Source: Peribacillus acanthi (GTDB lineage: Bacteria > Bacillota > Bacilli > Bacillales > DSM-1321). Taken from it: 64,000 nt of DNA. The stretch spans positions 45,304 to 109,303 of the forward strand of contig NZ_QBBX01000005.1 in the NCBI RefSeq assembly GCF_003073175.1. The letters run 5' to 3'. The first letter of the stretch is position 1, and every line of letters starts with the position of its first letter. The position numbers and the translations under genes are program-made. The notes under the pieces were generated by a model. It worked only from the letters and a program-made list of their open reading frames with translations. It made no database searches and was not told the origin of the DNA. Positions 51,439 through 60,530 of this stretch are shown piece by piece.

Positions 51439-52728
51439 TCATTGTAAATACCCAAATAGATTGGGGATCGCTGTGCTGACCTCCGGAATCAAGATGATGA
51501 GTAAAATGACAACTAATTCGGCAAGTATTAAAGGAAGTACTGCTATAGAAAGGCGACTGAAGTTGAGTCGTCCTACCGAACTTATGACAAACAATAATGG
51601 AGCGGATGGCGGTGTTAACATACCTACTGCCAAACTTAATACAATGATCATGGCTACTTGAAGAGGATCAGCGCCATACTGGGCTGCCACTGGCGATAAG
51701 ATAGGAGCTAGAATAATCATGGCTGGAATTGTATCAACGAACATTCCAGTGATTAATGCAAACAGAGCAATTAAGAATAGAACTATTAATCTATTATCTG
51801 TCAATCCAATCATCCAGCTTGCAACATGCTGAGGGACCTGAGCATATGTAAGTGCCCATGAAAAAGCAGAACCCATTGCAATAACTAATAGAACTGATGA
51901 AGTGATAATGGCACTTTTCACCACGATTCCAGGGATGTTCTTAATCGTTAAAGCCTTTGTTACAAACAAGCCAACAAATAATGCGTAAGCAACAGCAACA
52001 GCAGCAGCCTCAGTTACAGTGAAGATTCCAATTCGAATTCCACCTAATATAATGATGGGTACTACCAAAGCTGGAAGCGCATTCAAAAAACTTTTTAAAA
52101 GTTGTTTCATAGAAACTCTTTTAGATGGATTTGAATATCCTTTTTTCACACAAATGATATGGTTTGCAGCCATTAATACTAAACCTAAAAGAACACCTGG
52201 TAATACTCCGGCCAAAAACAAACCTGTGACCGTTGTTTTTCCGTCCGTTAAGGCGTATATGACCATTAGGATACTAGGAGGAATGATGGGCCCAATTACT
52301 GAGGAAGCTGCACTTAAAGCTCCGGCATAATATTTGTCATATCCCTCTTTCCGCATCATTTTCATGATGACTGCGCCTGGACCAGCAGCATCTGCTAAAG
52401 CAGATCCACTAATACCCGCAAACATGACGCTTACTAGTACATTCGCATGACCTAAACCTCCTCGAATGTGACCGAATAGATCTTTCGAAAACTTGATTAG
52501 CATATCCGTCAAACGTCCACCCGTCATTAAGTCAGACGCTAGCATAAAGAAAGGAATAGTCATCATAGGAAAAGAATCGATTCCACTAAATAATGTTTGT
52601 GGTAATACTTCTAGTGGTAGCATCCCATCCGCAAATATCGCAGCCAAGGTAGCAATCCCCATTACAAGAGCAATAGGAATGCCGATTATAATTCCGATGA
52701 AAAATACCGTCATCAATACGACTGTCAT
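51439..52728 (-). CDS. TRAP transporter large permease (DctM)
   Basis: 429 residues and about 12 helices. LPQTLFSGIDSFPMMTIPFFMLASDLMTGG opening, then SGSALADAAGPGAV (about 110) and IVLSLAVGMLTPPSAPLLFV are DctM signatures. It uses a Na+ gradient. Its ATG overlaps the DctQ stop by 4 nt. Confidence 0.94.
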   Translation of the reverse strand: MTVVLMTVFFIGIIIGIPIALVMGIATLAAIFADGMLPLEVLPQTLFSGIDSFPMMTIPFFMLASDLMTGGRLTDMLIKFSKDLFGHIRGGLGHANVLVSVMFAGISGSALADAAGPGAVIMKMMRKEGYDKYYAGALSAASSVIGPIIPPSILMVIYALTDGKTTVTGLFLAGVLPGVLLGLVLMAANHIICVKKGYSNPSKRVSMKQLLKSFLNALPALVVPIIILGGIRIGIFTVTEAAAVAVAYALFVGLFVTKALTIKNIPGIVVKSAIITSSVLLVIAMGSAFSWALTYAQVPQHVASWMIGLTDNRLIVLFLIALFALITGMFVDTIPAMIILAPILSPVAAQYGADPLQVAMIIVLSLAVGMLTPPSAPLLFVISSVGRLNFSRLSIAVLPLILAELVVILLIILIPEVSTAIPNLFGYLQ

Positions 52729-53252
52729 TCTTTTTTCCCTCCTTCCTCTTCATCATCCATATCCGTATCAGAAACTGTATCTATAGCAGGTTGTTCCATG
52801 TAATCTCTAAAAACCGTAATAAACTGAAGGATAAAAATAATAGCACCGATTGGGATCACCATATAGACGAGTCCTATTGGCCACCTTAATACTGGACTTT
52901 GTTGTACCATAGTCACTGAAGCGTACTTGTAGCCGATGTAGGCTAAGATTGCCATGAATGTAATGATGATCAATCCGACGAACGCACGCAAGAAAGGTCT
53001 TACTTGCTTTGGCAAATAATCATGTAGGACTTCAATCGCAACATGCCTACCTTCACGCATACCAAGCCCTGCCCCAAGAAAGGCAGTCCAAACCATTAGA
53101 TATCGTGCCAATTCTTCTGCCCAGTTGATGGAGTAGCTAAAAAAGTATCTCGTGATAATATTGGTGAAAACAAGGACGAACATTCCAAACATCATTAAAC
53201 CTAATGCAAAATGATTAACCTTGATAAATCCTTGTTCTAATCGCTTAATCAT
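52725..53252 (-). CDS. TRAP transporter small permease (DctQ)
   Basis: 175 residues and four helices. NIITRYFFSYSINWAEELARYLMVWTAFLGAG is the DctQ signature, with the Glu-Glu-Leu helix start. The C-terminus is acidic. ATGA overlap with the preceding RpiR gene and the following DctM gene. Confidence 0.93.
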   Translation of the reverse strand: MIKRLEQGFIKVNHFALGLMMFGMFVLVFTNIITRYFFSYSINWAEELARYLMVWTAFLGAGLGMREGRHVAIEVLHDYLPKQVRPFLRAFVGLIIITFMAILAYIGYKYASVTMVQQSPVLRWPIGLVYMVIPIGAIIFILQFITVFRDYMEQPAIDTVSDTDMDDEEEGGKKE

Positions 53253-54121
53253 GATTCATAATCACCCCATTCTTGCAATCTTTTTTGCGCTAACGCTTTT
53301 TTCATCCGCTTTAGACGATCTGTCACTTTCTGACCACGCAGCAGGGATACCCCCACCACTAAAATATCTAAGATTAATAGATGAGCAAGTCTCGAGATTA
53401 GTGGAGTGAATACATTTGTATCTTCATCCAGATCCACACAAAGAGCTTGTGAGCATTCGTTTGCAAGAGGTGATCCCGGTGAAGTAATCCCAATAACATA
53501 GGCCCCTGACTCTTTTGCCAAACGCACATTTTTAATTAATTCTCTTGATCTACCCGTATGTGAAATGGCCACTACCACCGAGTCCTGCCTTACTACACTC
53601 GCTGACATACTTTGCATATGAGAATCTGAATAGGAATTACAAGGAATACCTAAACGGAAAAACTTATGATAGGCATCCGCTGCAACTGCAGCCGAGGCAC
53701 CAAAGCCCCAAAATTCTATCCAACTTGCATTAGCTAAAGTCAAACTTGCTTTGTCAATTCCTGTAGAATCTAGTTTATTTACTACATTTGATAAATTTTC
53801 TATGGTAGAATGACCAACCTTTTGGATATAGTCCACTGCTGTATCTCCAGGCTTGACTTCCCTGTGAACAAATGGCGTTCCAGTGGCCAATTCCCTTACA
53901 AGTTGCAGCTTAAATTCCTTGAATCCATCAAACCCTAAAGAGCGACAAAACCTTACTATCGTTGGATCACTGACCTCTGCGAGTGCAGCGAACTTCCCTA
54001 TACTCAAATTCACCACTTCATTCGGATCCTCTAAAATAATCTCACCAATCCTACGATCTGCTTTGCTATATTCGTTCAATTCATTTTGTACACGACATAA
54101 GATATCATGACAATTCTCCAT
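53249..54121 (-). CDS. RpiR (MurR) family regulator of the sugar-acid operon
   Basis: 290 residues. The N-terminal HTH is GKFAALAEVSDPTIVRFCRSLGFDGFKEFK; the C-terminal SIS domain carries IEFWGFGASAAVAADAYHKF and VVVAISHTGRSRELI for phosphosugar binding. It is the first gene of the operon and is coupled to dctQ, so it probably responds to a pathway intermediate such as a phosphorylated keto-sugar acid. It likely binds the TAGTAAATTTACTA palindrome upstream. Confidence 0.93.
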   Translation of the reverse strand: MENCHDILCRVQNELNEYSKADRRIGEIILEDPNEVVNLSIGKFAALAEVSDPTIVRFCRSLGFDGFKEFKLQLVRELATGTPFVHREVKPGDTAVDYIQKVGHSTIENLSNVVNKLDSTGIDKASLTLANASWIEFWGFGASAAVAADAYHKFFRLGIPCNSYSDSHMQSMSASVVRQDSVVVAISHTGRSRELIKNVRLAKESGAYVIGITSPGSPLANECSQALCVDLDEDTNVFTPLISRLAHLLILDILVVGVSLLRGQKVTDRLKRMKKALAQKRLQEWGDYES

Positions 54122-54142
54122 ACACTCACAACCTTAAAAATG

Positions 54143-54156
54143 TAGTAAATTTACTA
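54143..54156. promoter_or_regulatory. Palindrome, candidate RpiR operator
   Basis: TAGTAAATTTACTA, a perfect 14-bp palindrome 22 bp before the rpiR start codon. Confidence 0.5.
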
Positions 54157-54195
54157 TTTTCTGATTATTTAAAGATTAACAAAAACTTTATTGGT

Positions 54196-54210
54196 TTGCA
54201 AGCGGTTCCA
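54196..54210. promoter_or_regulatory. cre site upstream of the sugar-acid operon
   Basis: TTGCAAGCGGTTCCA matches the CcpA consensus WTGNAANCGNWNNCW at every defined position, 75 bp before the rpiR start. Points to glucose repression of the operon. Confidence 0.65.
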
Positions 54211-54623
54211 AAAAATTATTTTAAAGGGGTTTTTCTAGTAATCTGACGAAAATACTAGACTTGGAGGAGTTAAGCTGGTTAGTAAAACTACATTTAATAG
54301 CAGAGTCAGTCACAAAGCGAAGTTTTGAGAACTTTTTGAGGGCTTATACCATTTAGATAGATATAGAGAAAACAAAGATAGAACTTCTTTATCTAGTACA
54401 CATGCTAGTGAACTCTATGCAGTTATAGCTATTCCAACAAGTAGTTGCAAATTTTTCGAAAAAAATATTTTCACAGAGAATGCATAGCTATAAACCCATT
54501 TATTACTATAGTAATATATAAAATTTTTGTATAAATCTAGCTAAATCCCCTTGATATTTCCTGCAAAATGGAACATTATTGTAAAAGAAAACAACATACC
54601 TAGGTGAGTAATTGTTATTTTTA

Positions 54624-54638
54624 ATGCAATCGTTTTCA
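54624..54638. promoter_or_regulatory. cre site upstream of the aldehyde dehydrogenase
   Basis: ATGCAATCGTTTTCA also fits the CcpA consensus completely, 42 bp before the start codon. Confidence 0.65.
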
Positions 54639-54679
54639 TTGGTTTAGTTTTCACTACATAATTAAGGAGAGATACAACT

Positions 54680-56197
54680 ATGATTTACGCAAATCCTAAT
54701 ACAGAAGGTTCAGTTATTCATTTCAAAGAAAAATACGATAACTTTATCGGTGGCGAGTGGGTTGCCCCAGTTAAAGGTCAATATTTTGAAAATAAGTCTC
54801 CAGTAGATGGCAACGTATTTACGAAGGCAGCTCGTTCTTCAGTAGAAGATATTGAACTAGCTTTGGATGCAGCACACGCAGCAAAATCTGCTTGGGGCAA
54901 AACGTCTTCAACTGAACGTGCTCGTATATTAAATAAAATTGCTGATCGTCTTGAAGAGAATTTAGAGATGATCGCTGTAGCAGAAACTTGGGAAAATGGT
55001 AAAGCAGTTCGTGAAACATTGAATGCTGATATTCCATTAGCAATCGACCACTTCCGTTATTTTGCAGGTGTAATTCGTGCACAAGAAGGACGTACTACTC
55101 AATTAAACAATGATACAGTAGCTTACCATTTCCACGAGCCACTAGGTGTGGTTGGACAAATCATTCCTTGGAACTTCCCTATCCTTATGGCTGCTTGGAA
55201 AATCGCTCCAGCATTAGCTGCAGGTAACTGTATCGTATTAAAGCCAGCAGAACAAACTCCTGTTTCTATCATGGTAGTCATGGAATTAATCCAAGACTTA
55301 CTTCCTGCAGGTGTTCTAAACATTGTAAATGGTTTTGGTATCGAAGTTGGTAAACCACTTGCGACGAACCCTCGTATTGCGAAAATCGCATTCACTGGTT
55401 CTACTGCTGTAGGTCGTCAAATTATGCAATATGCAACTGAAAACATCATCCCAGTAACTCTTGAACTTGGTGGAAAATCACCAAACGTATTCTTTGAAGA
55501 CGTAATGAACCAAGATGATTCCTATTTAGATAAAGCAATTGAAGGTTTTGTGATGTTCGCCCTAAATTCAGGCGAAGTTTGTACGTGTCCTTCTCGTGCA
55601 CTAATCCAAGAATCCATTTATGATAAGTTCATGGAACGTGCATTAGAGCGTGTGAAAGCTATTAAAATCGGTAATCCACTTGATACTGAAGTAATGATGG
55701 GTGCTCAAGCTTCTAACGAGCAAAAAGAAAAAATCCTTTCTTATATCAAACTTGGTAAAGAAGAAGGCGCTGAGTGCTTAATCGGTGGTGAAGAAAACAC
55801 GATTGAAGGCCTTGAAAATGGTCACTACATCAAACCAACAGTCTTTAAAGGTCATAATAAAATGCGAATCTTCCAAGAAGAGATCTTCGGACCAGTACTA
55901 GGTGTTACTACGTTCAAAGACTTCGATGAGGCAATGGAAATTGCTAACGACACACTTTACGGCTTAGGTGCAGGTGTTTGGTCACGTAGTGGTGATCTTG
56001 CTTACCGTGCGGGTCGTGCTATTGAAGCTGGTCGTGTATGGACAAATACTTATCACCAATATCCAGCAGGTGCTGCATTCGGTGGTTTCAAAATGTCAGG
56101 AATCGGCCGTGAAAACCACGCTATGATGCTAGAACACTACCAACAAACTAAATGTTTGTTAGTAAGCTACGATAAAGACGCTCAAGGATTCTTCTAA
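54680..56197 (+). CDS. Aldehyde dehydrogenase (NAD+), acetaldehyde-type
   Basis: 505 residues. [53 protein letters not shown] (general base Glu) and [14 protein letters not shown] (catalytic Cys) are the four ALDH motifs. The doublet Cys-x-Cys-Pro and the DUF779 partner are typical of acetaldehyde/propionaldehyde dehydrogenases of the AldA/ExaC type, which oxidise aldehyde to acid. ATG after AAGGAGAG. Followed by the DUF779 gene after about 20 bp, one operon. Confidence 0.94.
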   Translation: MIYANPNTEGSVIHFKEKYDNFIGGEWVAPVKGQYFENKSPVDGNVFTKAARSSVEDIELALDAAHAAKSAWGKTSSTERARILNKIADRLEENLEMIAVAETWENGKAVRETLNADIPLAIDHFRYFAGVIRAQEGRTTQLNNDTVAYHFHEPLGVVGQIIPWNFPILMAAWKIAPALAAGNCIVLKPAEQTPVSIMVVMELIQDLLPAGVLNIVNGFGIEVGKPLATNPRIAKIAFTGSTAVGRQIMQYATENIIPVTLELGGKSPNVFFEDVMNQDDSYLDKAIEGFVMFALNSGEVCTCPSRALIQESIYDKFMERALERVKAIKIGNPLDTEVMMGAQASNEQKEKILSYIKLGKEEGAECLIGGEENTIEGLENGHYIKPTVFKGHNKMRIFQEEIFGPVLGVTTFKDFDEAMEIANDTLYGLGAGVWSRSGDLAYRAGRAIEAGRVWTNTYHQYPAGAAFGGFKMSGIGRENHAMMLEHYQQTKCLLVSYDKDAQGFF

Positions 56198-56218
56198 ATC
56201 GAAAGGTTGGATGAAAAA

Positions 56219-56581
56219 ATGGTAGAACGTGTGGTAGCTACTGACGCGGCACTTACATTAATAGAGTCCATTAAAAAGACGCACGGCTCTATCATGTTTT
56301 ATCAATCAGGTGGTTGCTGTGATGGATCTGCTCCAATGTGCTATAAAGAGGGAGATTTTATGCTTGGGAGTTCGGACATACTTCTCGGACTCATTGGCAA
56401 TACCCCCTTCTACATGCACAAAAGTCAGTATGAGTACTGGAAACACACCCAACTGATTATTAACGCTATTGACGGTCGAGGTGCAACCTTTTCCCTTGAT
56501 AGCATAGAAGATCAACATTTCATTACTGAATCACGCGTTTATACAGACGAAGAATATGAAGAAGTGAAGAAGCTTCTTTAA
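56219..56581 (+). CDS. DUF779 domain protein, aldehyde dehydrogenase partner
   Basis: 120 residues. IMFYQSGGCCDGSAPMCYKEGDF carries the paired Cys-Cys and single Cys typical of DUF779, a small protein found next to aldehyde dehydrogenases in many bacteria and thought to assist or modify them. ATG 56219 is used: an in-frame TTG at 56207 is directly at the Shine-Dalgarno and cannot serve. Followed by a strong terminator. Confidence 0.85.
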   Translation: MVERVVATDAALTLIESIKKTHGSIMFYQSGGCCDGSAPMCYKEGDFMLGSSDILLGLIGNTPFYMHKSQYEYWKHTQLIINAIDGRGATFSLDSIEDQHFITESRVYTDEEYEEVKKLL

Positions 56582-56585
56582 TTCC

Positions 56586-56623
56586 AAAAGGGCTGTCCAG
56601 CTAACATGTGGACAGCCCTTTAT
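56586..56623 (+). terminator. Terminator of the ALDH-DUF779 operon
   Basis: AAAGGGCTGTCC-agctaacatgt-GGACAGCCCTTT, a perfect 12-bp stem with T-rich tail. Confidence 0.9.
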
Positions 56624-56670
56624 TCTTCCAAATCCACTTTATCCCTTCATAAAGAAGTCAATCTTTTACC

Positions 56671-57258
56671 TCAATGACCTCGACGCTTTAGAATTACTTC
56701 TTCAACAAATTGTTTGAATTTTTCCTCGGCTTCAGAATGTAGTTTAACGGTAAAGAGCAAAGTATGATCAGGATGGTCCTCTTCCTCTGAATAATCTTCA
56801 TAAAAAATATCCCATGTTCCATTGTCATTTTTAAAACCAATTGCTTCTATATATTCATCATTTTCTTCGACGTAATAGCCAATATGCCAATGGCGACCTT
56901 TTAAATGCTCCTGTATTTCTTCCGCATACGGTTCAAAGGATGTCTCTATATCGATTAATTCCATTTCAGAAGAAAGCTTATTATCATCAATAGGAATAGG
57001 TTTAGGAAGTTCCTCATTGTCATATAAGAACCCTGCTAAAGAGTATGCTAAATCCTTTTGTGCATTTTTTTTCGCATCACGTTTGGTTTTTCCACGTGAT
57101 AACGGATACTCCCACCCAGATTCAGGAAAAAGAGTAGGGAAAAAAACACAAAAAACTTCTTTCTCTTCCTGTTGAATAAATGCTGGATACACTAATTTTC
57201 CGAAACTTATCATTGCCTTATTTAATGATTGTTTAACAATGCTTCCTTCTATATCCAT
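56671..57258 (-). CDS. Two-domain hypothetical protein with HicB-like N-terminus
   Basis: 195 residues. The first 65 residues (KLVYPAFIQQEEKEVFCVFFPTL, then TKRDAKKNAQKDLAYSLAGFL) have the strand-helix pattern and the substrate-mimic layout of HicB-type antitoxins, but no HicA toxin gene is adjacent. The C-terminal 80 residues are acidic (YVEENDEYIEAIGFKNDNG, DYSEEEDHPDH) and unassigned. AGGAG precedes the ATG. Stand-alone gene upstream of a tRNA; function unknown. Confidence 0.5.
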   Translation of the reverse strand: MDIEGSIVKQSLNKAMISFGKLVYPAFIQQEEKEVFCVFFPTLFPESGWEYPLSRGKTKRDAKKNAQKDLAYSLAGFLYDNEELPKPIPIDDNKLSSEMELIDIETSFEPYAEEIQEHLKGRHWHIGYYVEENDEYIEAIGFKNDNGTWDIFYEDYSEEEDHPDHTLLFTVKLHSEAEEKFKQFVEEVILKRRGH

Positions 57259-57342
57259 TTATATCAACTCTCCTATTATTCCAGATATTCAGTAACATCT
57301 TAAAAATGAATATTCAACTATTTTTTTACATTATAAATAGAA

Positions 57343-57384
57343 AAAAAGCCGTAATCCTTTTGTTGTAAGGTTTACGGCTTTTTA
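57343..57384 (-). terminator. Terminator of the tRNA gene
   Basis: AAAAAGCCGTAA and TTTACGGCTTTTT pair with a 16-nt loop, just after the 3' end of the tRNA on the minus strand. Confidence 0.85.
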
Positions 57385-57387
57385 GTA

Positions 57388-57460
57388 TGATTCCGACTGG
57401 GATCGAACCAGCGACCTCTACCCTGTCAAGGTAGCGCTCTCCCAGCTGAGCTACGGAATC
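57388..57460 (-). tRNA. tRNA-Val (anticodon GAC)
   Basis: 73 nt with all arms: acceptor GATTCCG/CGGAATC plus discriminator A, D-arm GCTC/GAGC, anticodon stem CTACC/GGTAG around TTGACAG (GAC), and T-arm with TTCGATC loop. CCA is not encoded. GAC reads the valine codons GUC and GUU; an Asp tRNA would have GTC. Confidence 0.95.
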
Positions 57461-57554
57461 GGGATATGTAAGACACTTATTAATATAATATTAAAATCGT
57501 AGTAAGTCAATTATTTTTCTTCATAAACAGCTATTATGTACCCTATTAAAATGG

Positions 57555-58049
57555 TTATTTCAATTCCTCTAACCACTTCTCAACCTTTTTATTCATCTCC
57601 TCTTCTAACTCACCCAAATGGCCTGAATCTGAAAAAACTTGTGATTCATAGCGGTCTGGAAACATTTCTTTAACAGAATCACTCCATCCACTACCGTCCA
57701 TCGGTTCTTTATATTTCACAACCTTATACTGGGCACCATCTTTCTTTAACATAACCCGAGCTGGCAAGGAATGTCCACCTTGACCTGCAGTTCCGCTTTC
57801 CACGTTAAATCCACTATAATACGACCACATATAGACTGTAATGTTTCCATTGCTCTCTTCAGTCCCATACACTCTATGTACTTCAAATTGTCGATCCGTA
57901 CCAGAATAGGAATCTTTATAATGCTCCACAATGTAGTTTGAAATAGCTTCATTCATTTCTTTCGTTACATTCTTGTCTCCATCAGTAAAATTGGATTTAG
58001 AACAGCCAACCAAAAGAATCATTAGAATAAACAACATCATCTTTTTCAT
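57555..58049 (-). CDS. Lipoprotein of unknown function
   Basis: 164 residues. Signal peptide with lipobox LVGC (Cys about residue 16) indicates membrane anchoring outside the cell. The mature part has alternating strands and one helical C-terminus (DSGHLGELEEEMNKKVEKW). No domain recognised. ATG 58049 with GAGGTG 6 nt upstream is preferred to an upstream GTG. Confidence 0.7.
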   Translation of the reverse strand: MKKMMLFILMILLVGCSKSNFTDGDKNVTKEMNEAISNYIVEHYKDSYSGTDRQFEVHRVYGTEESNGNITVYMWSYYSGFNVESGTAGQGGHSLPARVMLKKDGAQYKVVKYKEPMDGSGWSDSVKEMFPDRYESQVFSDSGHLGELEEEMNKKVEKWLEELK

Positions 58050-58307
58050 TTGACTCACCTCATTCTATTTAGACGTTAATTGGTAGTATGAGTTACAAAT
58101 TATTAAAATAGAAGGGTAGAATTTTAAAATCAGTTAGGTAATGAAGATGAAATATCAATAGGTAAGAGCAGTGCAGTGACCTTTTGAGGGAGTGCAGTGT
58201 TATCTGTCTGTAAACGGGGTAGATTCTAATAATTCCTTTAAAGAAGCAAAAACAGTAAAAATCACATTAAAATACCCCTTAAGCATGTCACTCAAAGGGT
58301 GGCTCTG

Positions 58308-58487
58308 TTATAGTGATCTATCAAATCTCTTAGATGCTTGTCGTGCTTCACTGTTTTCATTTAACACTTGTTCTAAGTTGGTTTCGTGTTGTTTATCAAT
58401 TTGTAGATTTTGGTCGTGACCTGAGGACTGGAGTTCTTCAAGATTGGGTTTCTTCTTTGCTTTGTCAAAGCTTTCATCGTTTTCCAT
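58308..58487 (-). CDS. Small hydrophilic 59-residue protein
   Basis: A 59-residue frame beginning MENDESFDKAKKKP and ending KRFDRSL, with no Cys, Trp or hydrophobic stretch and many Glu, Asn, Gln and Lys. An excellent ribosome site (AAGGAGTGG, 7 nt before ATG) and sense direction independent of neighbours support it. A weak hairpin CCCTT/AAGGG plus TATTTT lies just beyond its stop. Family unrecognised; composition resembles small spore or stress proteins. Confidence 0.6.
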   Translation of the reverse strand: MENDESFDKAKKKPNLEELQSSGHDQNLQIDKQHETNLEQVLNENSEARQASKRFDRSL

Positions 58488-58638
58488 CTTTTATCCACTC
58501 CTTATAGTTTGTATTCCTACACTTCTTATTTTCCCAGTCAACTGAAAAATAAACACAATATTTTTAACAATTATTAACTTTAAAACCATATTTTTGTATA
58601 CTATAAATATACTGTTTTCATGTTTTAGGGGGTATTCT

Positions 58639-59343
58639 GTGATTTGGTTTAGTTTGATTTTTATTTTCGTAGCATTTATTTTTCCTATTATTGATTATTT
58701 TTGGGACAAGAGAATTAAGCAGGATTTGAAAAATCACAATAAAATTAAAACTTACTCATTAATTATGCTTTATCAATGGACGGTTGTAGCCTTAATCTTT
58801 CTCGGTTTTTATCTAAAAGGCATTTCATTTAAGGAACTCGGCTTTGTTTCTACCTATGAAGATCTATCGAATTTCTTAGGGTTTTTAGCGGGCATTCTTG
58901 TGAGTGTGTTTTTCTTCCTAGGAATCTATCTTTTAATACCTTTTGGTAGAAAGAAAATCCTTCAACAATATGAAGCTATTGAGGTGTTACTTCCAAATGG
59001 ATGGAAAGAACGTCTTTTGTTTGCAGGTGTTGCGGTAACTGCAGGTTTTTGTGAAGAAGTCATCTTTAGAGGATTTATGTTCTATTATCTGGATCAACTG
59101 AATTGGAATCTTTCCCTAATTGCTATTGCGATCATTACTAGTATATTGTTCGGACTAGCCCATGGATATCAAGGATGGAAGAATATTATTTTTACTGGAT
59201 TAGTCGGTTTTGCTATGGCTAGGTTGTATATGCAATATGAAAGTATTTGGATTCCCATAATTCTTCATATTGTCATTGACCTCCGATTTGCTGTCTTACC
59301 AAACTTAAAGAAGGTCTTAAAAATAGAAAATAAAGCAGCTTAA
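58639..59343 (+). CDS. CPBP family intramembrane metalloprotease (Abi/CAAX-like)
   Basis: 234 residues and six to seven helices. TAGFCEEVIFRGFMFYYL (EExxxR), FGLAHGYQGW (FxxxH) and HIVIDLRFAVLP (HxxxD-type) are the three CPBP motifs with the catalytic Glu and two His. Possible roles: peptide or bacteriocin-related processing, or signal processing. A GTG start at 58639 after GGGGG is used; an upstream frame to 58594 is less likely. Monocistronic with a strong terminator. Confidence 0.85.
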   Translation: MIWFSLIFIFVAFIFPIIDYFWDKRIKQDLKNHNKIKTYSLIMLYQWTVVALIFLGFYLKGISFKELGFVSTYEDLSNFLGFLAGILVSVFFFLGIYLLIPFGRKKILQQYEAIEVLLPNGWKERLLFAGVAVTAGFCEEVIFRGFMFYYLDQLNWNLSLIAIAIITSILFGLAHGYQGWKNIIFTGLVGFAMARLYMQYESIWIPIILHIVIDLRFAVLPNLKKVLKIENKAA

Positions 59344-59351
59344 AATAGCTT

Positions 59352-59389
59352 AAACAAACGGGTTCAATTGATGAACTCGTTTGTTTTTT
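59352..59389. terminator. Bidirectional terminator
   Basis: AAACAAACGgGTTCA and TGAACtCGTTTGTTT form a 14-bp imperfect stem with T-run; shared by CPBP and GNAT genes. Confidence 0.85.
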
Positions 59390-59907
59390 CATGATCCTAA
59401 AAATGCATCAGAATAACGCAGTTCGCCCGCAACTCTCTCCAGGTCCCCTTCTCTTAGCTCATAGACCATGAATACATTTTCTGGAACTTGGAATTGCTTT
59501 AATGTAAAACCGAATTCTCCAGCTTGTCGGAATCCCAATCTCGGATAATAAGTAGGATGTCCAATTAAAAAGACTAATCCGAATCCCATTTCTTTGCTTC
59601 TCTTTAAACCTTCTTCAATCAACTTGCTGCCAATGCCTTTCTTTTGATAAACAGGACTTACTGCAACAGGTCCAAGGGCTAGCACTTCTGTTTTGTCTTC
59701 ACCATTAATTATATTAGCTTTACTAAAAACGATGTGTCCTACGATTTCACCTTTCTCCTCTGCTACAAGTGTTAGCTCTGGTAAAAAGTCTTCTGATTCT
59801 CTAATTCTCTCTATTAATTTTGACTCATCTTCTCGCTTTCCAAATGCTTCATAGTTCAACTGGAAAACTTCCTTAAAATCATTTTCGTTTTCTGTACGTA
59901 TGTTCAA
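59389..59907 (-). CDS. GNAT family N-acetyltransferase
   Basis: 172 residues. IRTENENDFKEVFQLNYEAF opening, LGPVAVSPVYQKKGIGSKLIEEGL (motif A, Q-x-x-G-I-G) and LIGHPTYYPRLGFRQAG (motif B), the last two characteristic of the YhbS-like branch. Substrate unknown. TTG start after GAGG. Confidence 0.85.
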   Translation of the reverse strand: MNIRTENENDFKEVFQLNYEAFGKREDESKLIERIRESEDFLPELTLVAEEKGEIVGHIVFSKANIINGEDKTEVLALGPVAVSPVYQKKGIGSKLIEEGLKRSKEMGFGLVFLIGHPTYYPRLGFRQAGEFGFTLKQFQVPENVFMVYELREGDLERVAGELRYSDAFLGS

Positions 59908-59978
59908 TTTTGGTTCCTCTATTCTATGAATGATTTTTGATATGGGTGGAAAAATAGGGAAAAAAACTGAGGGTACGT

Positions 59979-60530
59979 ATGAAGAATCATTTTTTTTCGA
60001 AAAAAGAATTTAACCAAACTAAATTGATCTTTTACTTCATACTTAATATATCTGCAATCGTCTTGTTCATCGGGAATTCCTTTTTTCTCCCCCAAAAGGG
60101 CTACGGTGTTTATTTGGTAATCTTTATACTTCTATTATTTTACTTCATATGTATGTATTTGTTATTTGAATTTATCATTACCATCCCCAATTCTACTGAA
60201 CGGTTACGTAATATTTGTATCGGCTCTGGCCTCATGCTCTCTTTGTTTTTGATTACATATGCGAATTTATATTTTCAAGTGTATAAACTATATGGAAAAA
60301 AAGCCTTTACCTTTTCCGGAAATAAACTATCAGGAAATGATTTCATCTATTATAGTATCACTTCTTTTACCACTACCGGTTTTGGGGATATCACTTCTAT
60401 AGGTGCCATAACTAACATACTAGCAGCATCCGAGATGATTTTGGGGATGATTACAAACACAATTTTCATGGCAATTCTTACCTCTAAGCTAATCACAAAG
60501 TTGAACAATCAACCATCCGATAGGCAGTGA
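59979..60530 (+). CDS. Two-pore/pore-loop potassium channel-like protein
   Basis: 183 residues. Three N-terminal helices, then a re-entrant pore segment SITSFTTTGFGDITSIGAITNI with TTTGFGD (K+ selectivity filter; Phe replaces the common Val/Ile/Tyr) and one last helix. It lacks an RCK domain, so regulation is unknown. GAGGG precedes the ATG. A hairpin follows the stop codon. Confidence 0.82.
   Translation: MKNHFFSKKEFNQTKLIFYFILNISAIVLFIGNSFFLPQKGYGVYLVIFILLLFYFICMYLLFEFIITIPNSTERLRNICIGSGLMLSLFLITYANLYFQVYKLYGKKAFTFSGNKLSGNDFIYYSITSFTTTGFGDITSIGAITNILAASEMILGMITNTIFMAILTSKLITKLNNQPSDRQ

Larger units (their letters stand above)
54122..54679. other. 558-bp regulatory gap between the sugar-acid and aldehyde dehydrogenase operons
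   Basis: No credible gene is seen; a short frame at 54261-54357 after a GGAGG-like string has no family features. Holds the RpiR palindrome, two cre sites, and the inverted pair TTATAGCTAT (54423-54432) and ATAGCTATAA (54484-54493), whose role is unclear. Confidence 0.6.

Noticed and set aside
54261-54357. Small gene with GGAGG upstream of aldehyde dehydrogenase
   Set aside because: The GGAGG lies inside the frame rather than before its start, and the product has no family features.
57388-57460. tRNA-Asp
   Set aside because: The anticodon loop reads TTGACAG, so the anticodon is GAC (Val), not GTC (Asp).
58192-58419. A 75-codon plus-strand frame
   Set aside because: It overlaps the better-supported minus-strand gene at 58308-58487, which has a strong ribosome site.
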